NCBI GenBank assembly: GCA_003988855.1
Contig: QYAI01000052.1
Location: forward strand, 1-64,000
Origin: Arachnopeziza araneosa
Taxonomy: Eukaryota > Ascomycota > Leotiomycetes > Helotiales > Arachnopezizaceae
Direction of reading: 5' to 3'
Length of the DNA stretch: 64,000 bases
The notes under the pieces were generated by a model, which did not search any database, was not told where the DNA came from, and worked only from the letters and a program-made list of their open reading frames with translations. This document shows positions 56,988 to 64,000 of this stretch, piece after piece (the stretch's first letter is position 1; each line of letters begins with the position of its first letter). The translations under genes and the position numbers were made by a program.

Positions 56988-57858
56988 ACTTGATTGCGAG
57001 GAGGCTTGGTGTATTGCTTTGACCAATGCGCTTCTAGGAGATGGCTGTAAGTGCTGCTGTTCTCCGCTCTGCGATTTTTCTTTCCTCTGTGAATCGAAAA
57101 TTATTTCAGATGATATTGATTTTAAAGTCTCTTCTCTCAACGTAAACTTTGAACTTGAAGCTCGAATTGTTTGTTCCTTATGAGCGTCCAAGTTTTGATT
57201 CTTTCTCTCCTGAATATGATTAAAAATCGTTGCAGTTGTTACCTTAACTCTAGGACTGCTGAGTCTTGCGCAAGATTGAAAGCTCTTGGGATACCCGCCC
57301 GAGTAGAGAAGGAGTTTAATCGTGAGGTTCATCCTTTGTCCGAAATCTGGACAAAGGTCTCAAAGAACGGCGTCAAAGTCATCTTCATCCACTCAATCAT
57401 TTTGACGCTTTCAGCTCAATGGAGGTGTCTACGATCGAACGCGGATGAAAGGTTTGACTGTGAGCAAGGCCAATCTAGCACGACGAGAGCTCTTTTTGAC
57501 TTGCAAGTCGAGAAATGAGATTCGAGGTATCGTACATCTCTTTTTTCATAAAAGATATTCTATCTCTCAAAATATTGTTTCTGGAATTTGATTTATTGGA
57601 GAAGCTCGATTTCGTGGCCCTTGCATTCCGGTTTTGTTGATGGTCTCACTCAATGAGGTCGAGGAATGCAACGCAATCGAGAAATCACTTACCTTGATGC
57701 GCATCATCAACTGCCTGCGCAAAGTTATCTACTTGTCCTAACAAGACCGCGCTATAGAATTGCTTCTAAACTTCTTATCCATACCTTTGAAGTGAAGACC
57801 TTTCGCATCGAGATTGCGAGGGGATACGAAAGTCATCAGAAGCTGTAATTGTGAGAGT
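56988..57858. other. divergent intergenic region
   Basis: Promoter space between the retropepsin-like gene and the giant gene. An open minus frame continues to 57332 and may be the 5' leader or true N-terminus of the former. Nothing else recognised. Confidence 0.4.
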
Positions 57859-60800
57859 ATGGAGGGCGCGCATGGGTTAGTATCTTTCTAATCTGATAAT
57901 CAAATGCTGATTTGACAGTGCTGCGGTCGGTAGTGGCCATCATCCTCCTCCTTCCCCGCCGCCGCCATCTGGCCCTTCACATGATTTTCAAGGTCATCCT
58001 CAACCGCCAGCAAATGAGCGCTTGGAGAACGCAAGAAACTTTCTTGCTGATGAGGATCCCGACCGCTGTCTAGACTTTGAAAATAAGATCAAACAGATTG
58101 AAGAATATTTGGAGATTCTCAAGAGCGAAAACATTCCCCATGATGAGATTCTTTTCAAAGATGTTAGGATTATGATCTCTGTTCATAGAGACTGGCAGAA
58201 ACGTATTGAAAAAATCCCAGACGATGCTCTAATCCAAGATAATCCGCTCAGCCAACCTGGGACCCGACCTGGGATTCCTCAACCCTATTCGACACGCCTA
58301 GTGTCAACAGAGACAAAGAGAAATTTGGAAGAAGCACGAGTTGGATTGGGATATACAAATCAAACTCGAGATGATCATGCTCCTTTCACTACCGACCTAC
58401 AAGACGACGATGGAGCATTCTTTCATGCTTTAAATGACGATGCAGCAAGGCACCCACATGAAGTAGAACCAAGTACCAATTTAATTCATGTAGAGAGTAA
58501 GGCTTATATATCGGCAATGAGCGACCCCGCACAGATCCCTATTTGGATGCATCCTACGATGGGAATCCCTAGAAAAGGCCTCGGAGCTGGCGACGAAACG
58601 CTTTGGTCCCGTCTGCCGAATCCATCTGACGCTGTCAGAAACAGACCTGCTAGAGGGTCGATGCCACGTTATCTTCTGGACCTTGAAGAAGGAATCAATG
58701 CTCTGCTGAAGAAAAGGAGTTTTACTCGGGAAGAATGGAATTCACTGGAAGAAATGTTACAACTCTTACAGCCAGAACCCTTACAGTATCTTCAAAGTCT
58801 TATGGATGACTTTACTGAAGCAGAGCGACTTGGTTATCTTGGTAATAGGCAATCTGAGTTGGAGCACGCGATATCGAATTTTCAAATTGCTCAGAACGAG
58901 TGGATTGCGACGTTTCAAAAAGATGGTGTATACTTTCTTCTCAGGCGGCCAGGAGATGATGAGGACTTGGAAGTCGACCAGCCAGGAGTCTTCTATCTCA
59001 ATGATGGTTTCAGTTCACAGTTGCATGTGACAAATGACAATCGAGTCAATGAACTGTTGACCCATTTCATCGGGAACGGTCGACAAACGATCAGCCAGGA
59101 CGACCTTCCCTTGCTTGAAAACTTGCTCGATATTGTGTGTCCTGACGAAATACATAGACTTCAGGAGAGTAGAACAGCAATCTTAATGCAGTCTGGAGCA
59201 AACAGATGGGAAGACTTATCTGGAACTCAATTAACTCAATCGAACGCTCTTTTGAATAGCATCACGACCAAAAGAAATGCATGGGAAGCTAAGATTATTG
59301 CAAATCAAGCACAGTTTATCTACCTTCGTCCGGGCGAACGGCTTCCAAAAAGAGACGATATCTTGTTATATCTACCATGGGAGCTTACTGTCTTGCCAAC
59401 GCAAGAGTTCCAGCCGCGCCGTGATCTCCGTGTGCCCCCTGATATTTTAGTCATGCAGCAAGAAGTTCGAGATGCACTCAGTAACAATCCTACTCGGGAT
59501 CTTCAGTTTCTCATCGGCATCCCGGCGCTTCTAGCTTCTGCGTATCCTGAACTACGCTCCCTCCTCATACCTTGGATGGCAATTGATGGAAAACGTCAAA
59601 GAAATGAGGATCTTGCAGCGCATGAAAGTAGCTTATGGAACGGTCTAAATCAAATTGTTGCGCAGTATGCTTCAAGCTGGCTTAGTGGTTTTGATGATAG
59701 ATTCCTCATCAAGGTACCTTTTACGGAACAAAATCGTGAATCTCCACGTCATCTCTACTGGCGTGAAAGAGTTCTGACTGCCGCACAAATTCAAACCCGG
59801 AATACTCAAATTCGAGACTCAGTATCAAGCCCAAACGCGCACAAGGCTGTTCTTAGTCTGTATCAGTATCCCGCATTGAAGAGGGTGTATGAAGATCGAG
59901 AGACCGCTCTGATAAATGGAGATGCCGCAGGTGCCTCGGCCTTGACTATTACTTGGAATCTAATGTATAATCGATGGCTGTCCAGCAAGGGCGGTTTTCA
60001 CTTAGAGGTTTCTCAATTCGATGGATATCTGGATCGAGATGACGATCCCTCGGTGGTCTATTATTGTGGGCCACTTCCTGAGGTGGGAGACCTTGCTCTA
60101 ACCGCCATTGAGGATGTGAGAGTATACCTCCGTGGTCATTTATCAAGAGGTGATGCCCCAGACGTCATACCGTCAGAGATACGACTAGACTTACCACTAG
60201 AGGTGGAAAATGCAATCCACACGTACGAAAATTGGCCAAATCCGTCTCAACTCGTTGGAGTATTGAACTGGTATTTCCAAACGCTTGTTGATACTGAAAA
60301 TGAAAGTCGGCACATTGTAGCTGGCAGTGGTCAACTACCTAACCCTCAGCAACAAACTCCTGTTCGTCCAGGACATGCGGTTTTATCACCAAGTGGTGCT
60401 CCTCCCACTCCCTTCACTCCTGAAAGCCCAACCGGTCGCTTTCGTACCGCATACCTAACGAGGAACATACTTGCGACGGGTCAAACTTTGCCTACTCCTA
60501 CTGCCACGCCTTGTAGGCCTGAACGAGACAACGCACCTGACACTATACCAATAGCAAGCTCCGTAAATCCCGACTTGAATGTTGATTTGAGTGTAGCAAT
60601 TGACGGCTTGACGCTTCTAGAGGCAGAAATCAACGAATCATTGCAGTGGCTCCAGCAAAATCCAGAAAATTGGCACGACTTCAATTTTGCAAGACTGTGG
60701 ATGCTACTCAACCAATTCTACCCAGACGATGTTCGTCGTGCCCAGCTTGATGTGGAAGATGTTAGGGACAGACGAACGAAGAGAGCACGCGCCGGTCCTC

Positions 60801-63800
60801 TAACTCCGGAAGATGAACCTGAGTTTGACAAGCTTTTGAAGATTTTCCGTCAACGGAGGCTACAATGGCTGAAAAAAACCCTTCTCAGATCACCTCGATG
60901 GCGCATCAAGCTGGCTAACGAGATACAACTTGATGGCCTCCTCATTTTCAACTCCAATGTAACCAACAAAGGGGATTGCTGCGTTATTAAAGTGCCGGTT
61001 GATAAAGACAAAAGCCGTTCTGAGACTAGAGATGTTTATCCTCACAGAATTACTGCCCCCCAACAACCAGGTTTCACTCCAAAGAAACTTCAAGACATAG
61101 AAACTTTGTTGAATGGAGACCACGGAGTCAATCCTCTCTTGAAAAAATGGAGAGACAAAACTCTCACCTTCGCGGAAAGCGATCTCTTACTATGGGGCTT
61201 ACTTGCGGTAATGCCATCTAGTCTTATAAGGCAGGAGAGTGAACTTCGTGCCATAGACACACTTGCAAGGAATGGAGAACTTACGCCTGAACAGAACATT
61301 GAGTTTTGGGATTTATGGAACAGTTGGAATTCCAATTACGAGGACTGGCTTGGAACTCTCAATGATAAAGGTATACTTATTGATACCAAAAGTCGACCAA
61401 CAGTAGACAACACAAGAACGCTGCGACTTCAGAACGTCGATTTCTTGAATACTCCCAGAATCATTCGAGCTCAGAATCTACCGCATCCTGCCCAAGAAGT
61501 GTCTAGAAGATTGATATTATTACTGAATCAGTCTACAAAACTCAGCGATGCCGAAGTTATCGAGCTAGACTTGATTCTGCGTAATATCTGGAGAACAACT
61601 GGCCGACAACTCCGCACAAGACTTCACACTCGCATTCGTCACGACTTTGGTTTGCAAGAAGGTCAAGAGTTAGATGAGGATCATCTAATAATTGTCGAGA
61701 CCCTCTTAGCAGAGGCATATTCTCTATTCAAAGTGAAAGCAAGACAGTCAGGATCGGCCCGGGTTGATATTGAAGAACCAGTACCTGGAAAGTTTGTGTT
61801 TTACTACACCAGCGCCAGAGTCACTCGAGGGGTATGGAATGACGCTTGGTTAGATGAATCTATGGGAATCCTTTTCCCGAGTCCAAACATTCTCAATGAT
61901 GCAAGAAAAAGGTTTTATGACCTTGCACGACGCTTAAGAGGCGGGGCCACTCTAAGTCAAAATGAAATAGGGAGTCTGGCGACCTTTTTCCAACCTCTTT
62001 CCAGAGATGCATTAATAAGGCTGTATGATGACGCATACACGCTTGGCGCAAGTGTTCAAGCCGGGGTAACTGCAGCAAATACAAGACTGATCAGACTTGA
62101 AACTTCCCTCCACTGGTACCGGTGGGCTTTCATCAATAACGAAAAAGACGTCAAACTTTTGGAGACAATCCAAACGCTTCGGTCACAACAACAGAATTTT
62201 CGAGATCAAAACAGCCAGCTTGATAGATTACAAAGCGGGCTTACTAATGTCCTGGTTGATGAGCTTGTTCTCTTGCTGTCCCTCGCAGGCACCCCTCCAA
62301 GAGGGTCAAACCCACGTCCCTTACCGCCTCCAAGTACTCACCAAATAAGAGAAACTCAAATCGAAGTCAACAATCTCCTTTTACGGCAACGTTCTCATAA
62401 CATAACCCAATTTGAGTTAACCGAACTACATTATCTCTTGCGAGGAGTGATGGATACTAGGTTGAAGAAACTTCATAATGAAATGACTCGTTTGGATGGC
62501 ATCTTCGTCGTTCAACCTGGGCTAGCACCAAGACAAACGCTGACCATGGCAACAGCCACGAAATCTTTCGATATTCGATTCGCACAATTCAGGGACAAAT
62601 TGCCTCGCTTTGGCATACTCCTTGACCATTGGTGGTATAGTGAAGAAGAAATTACAGAGATATGCTCTCGAGCTCGTTTGTGGAAGGAAGCCACTTCACA
62701 CTACCCTACTCCGATCCCATTTCCGACTCATGGCGGAATGATTGAAGATCCACAATTAGCAGAGTGGCACAGAATTTATGCCCATCTTCATAGATTCATG
62801 GAAGATGACTGTCCAGAAGGAACATCTGCGACACAGCAACTGCTACTCAGTTTCCTCCCCCCAGCTAGATTGGTTCCCTTGCTAGCCAATATCAGAACAG
62901 AGATAGCGGCTGTTAGGTTGATTGAGCAACAGCATGATATGGAGTCTATTTATGAGAGTAGGCAGACTTACATTCGACTAATGCAAGAGGATTTTATGCT
63001 GTATTTTTTGGAATGGTATACCAGTCTCCCGGTACGTCAATGTTTGATATTTGATTATGCCCGACTAATTGACGCTACAGGCCGCAACGCTCATGTCTTA
63101 CAAAGAACGGGCTTTACCAGGTTATATCGACTTCACTCCCAAGGCTGAGCGACGTGGTATTCAAAGAGCGGCCATTGAGCTAGCACTAAACACCATGGCC
63201 ACCAACCAAGAGCAACATCGCCCTCGAGATCGCTTCAGAATAGTTGACTTGCCTCCAGCCCACGATTCCGTCCCATTAGAAGTCATCGCTGCACTCCCTC
63301 TTGAACCTTCGAGGAGACCACTAGAACAAGATCCTTACGATTATACGAAAAAACTATTAGCTTTTCGTGGATGGAAAGAAAGTGATTACGAAAAGGCCAG
63401 TAGGATGTCAAACACGGACTTTACCGAGATTTTGGAAGTTCCTGAAAATTTCAATGGGCCTTTCACACTCCCAAGTGGTTTGGAACTTAAAATCGCTAAG
63501 CAGGCAAAGTTACGAGCATTGACGACACTGACGGCCACCCTCAGGCTTGCCTACAAGATAGCCCCAAGACCAATACTCAGGACAATACTAAAGCAAATTG
63601 ATGAGGGAATGTTCGTCCCAAGCTCAGCAAATGCTCCCAGGTCTCTTACTTTGACAAAGGAGCATATTTATCTATTCAAATCTTTAACAGAAGAGTCTTG
63701 GGATGAAGAGAAGCAGCCTTATGATGATAATATCCCTGGCATCACAGATGTTGATGGAGAGTCGCAGAAATTTCAAGAATTCGAAAGGGACGTCGAAAAA

Positions 63801-64000
63801 GAGTTGCAAAAGAATATCGGAAAAGAAATTGAAAGGGAAGATGAACATGAGATCGAAAGACCCGATGAAGACGAAGACGACGCTGAGCACCAACTTGCAG
63901 ATATCCAAGCACCTATTCGGCCCGTTGATACGACTGCAATTCCGCCGGAGACAGCTGAAAAATCTGGAGTTCCACCTTGGACACCACAAAGAAGGGCGAA
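57859..64000 (+). CDS. giant modular protein of unknown function, cut by the window edge
   Basis: Exons at 57859-57875 (MEGAHG), 57919-63031 and 63081-64000, the last still open at the edge; at least 2,016 residues. The start ATG was chosen because its short intron joins in phase to a Pro-rich segment (HHPPPSPPPPSGPSHDF). The rest is a series of helical blocks of about 110-130 residues with a shared layout. Each has an amphipathic opening helix, an acidic T/S-x-x-E/D-(W)-x-x-L-x-x-LL turn, a P-x-x-L repeat, a second long helix with W-x-x-x-(F/L), and often a closing GVYF/FVFY-like strand with PGDD/PGER. Examples start near residues 250, 365, 500, 880, 1060 and 1190. At 63.78-63.9 kb an acidic coiled coil (EFERDVEKELQKNIGKEIER) begins. 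The 49-bp second intron is supported by phase. No known domain, signal peptide or membrane helix is recognised. Confidence 0.8.

Noticed and set aside
1..64000. CRISPR arrays, bacterial operons, rRNA and tRNA genes
   Set aside because: Introns and gene families show eukaryotic DNA. No spaced direct repeats of CRISPR type and no convincing tRNA cloverleaf were seen by eye; a tRNAscan run would settle the tRNA point.

Overview
This window is nuclear DNA from a filamentous ascomycete (Pezizomycotina), most likely a Leotiomycetes/Helotiales-type fungus. Short introns (about 45-75 bp, GT...CTRAC...AG) interrupt nearly every gene. The gene content is fungal: GH35 and GH92 glycosidases, a LysM protein, a HET-domain gene, RCF1, ILV1, RTC5 and a G1 cyclin. 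Several inactive genes carry stop codons explained by C:G to T:A transitions, which is what repeat-induced point mutation (RIP) or a similar process leaves behind. The species cannot be fixed from the sequence alone. Splice sites were read by eye from frame, phase and consensus; there is no transcript evidence.

Layout. 0-5.1 kb: two dead genes on the minus strand, an F-box family gene and a secreted GH35 beta-galactosidase. 6.1-11 kb: one seven-exon minus-strand gene for a 1,491-residue secreted protein with two LysM-like domains and a very long Gly/Asn/Ser-rich tail. 12.6-24.3 kb: a compact housekeeping block of GH92 alpha-mannosidase, a PLAC8 protein, an NAA40-type acetyltransferase, a LYRM2-like protein (98 residues, three exons), mitochondrial ribosomal protein L36, threonine deaminase ILV1, RCF1 and RTC5. 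The acetyltransferase/LYRM2 and ILV1/RCF1 pairs are divergent and share short promoters of about 210 and 260 bp. Four genes in this block serve mitochondria. 25-29.4 kb: hypothetical genes and a four-helix membrane protein.

31-41 kb is the accessory region. A gene with a STAND-receptor-like N-terminal domain and three 50-residue Cys/His repeats ends exactly where a 5.5-kb TIR element begins. That element has 8-bp target duplications (hAT-like) and carries nested LTRs, a dead pogo/Fot1-type transposase and an intact C2H2 zinc-finger gene. A broken HET gene and a frameshifted small zinc-finger gene follow.

41.3-52.3 kb is an 11-kb stretch with no convincing gene. It is full of microsatellites and one strong G-quadruplex run, and leads into a G1/S cyclin gene with a probable 5'UTR intron. 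54.7-57 kb holds a protein with a retropepsin-like DSGA motif. The window ends inside a giant gene (over 2,000 residues) that appears to be built from repeated helical modules of about 110-130 residues and matches no family I recognise.

Best candidates for something undescribed: the Cys-repeat gene at 31.3-32.4 kb with the transposon at its stop codon; the giant modular protein at the right edge; the single-copy retropepsin-like protein; and the long cyclin upstream region.
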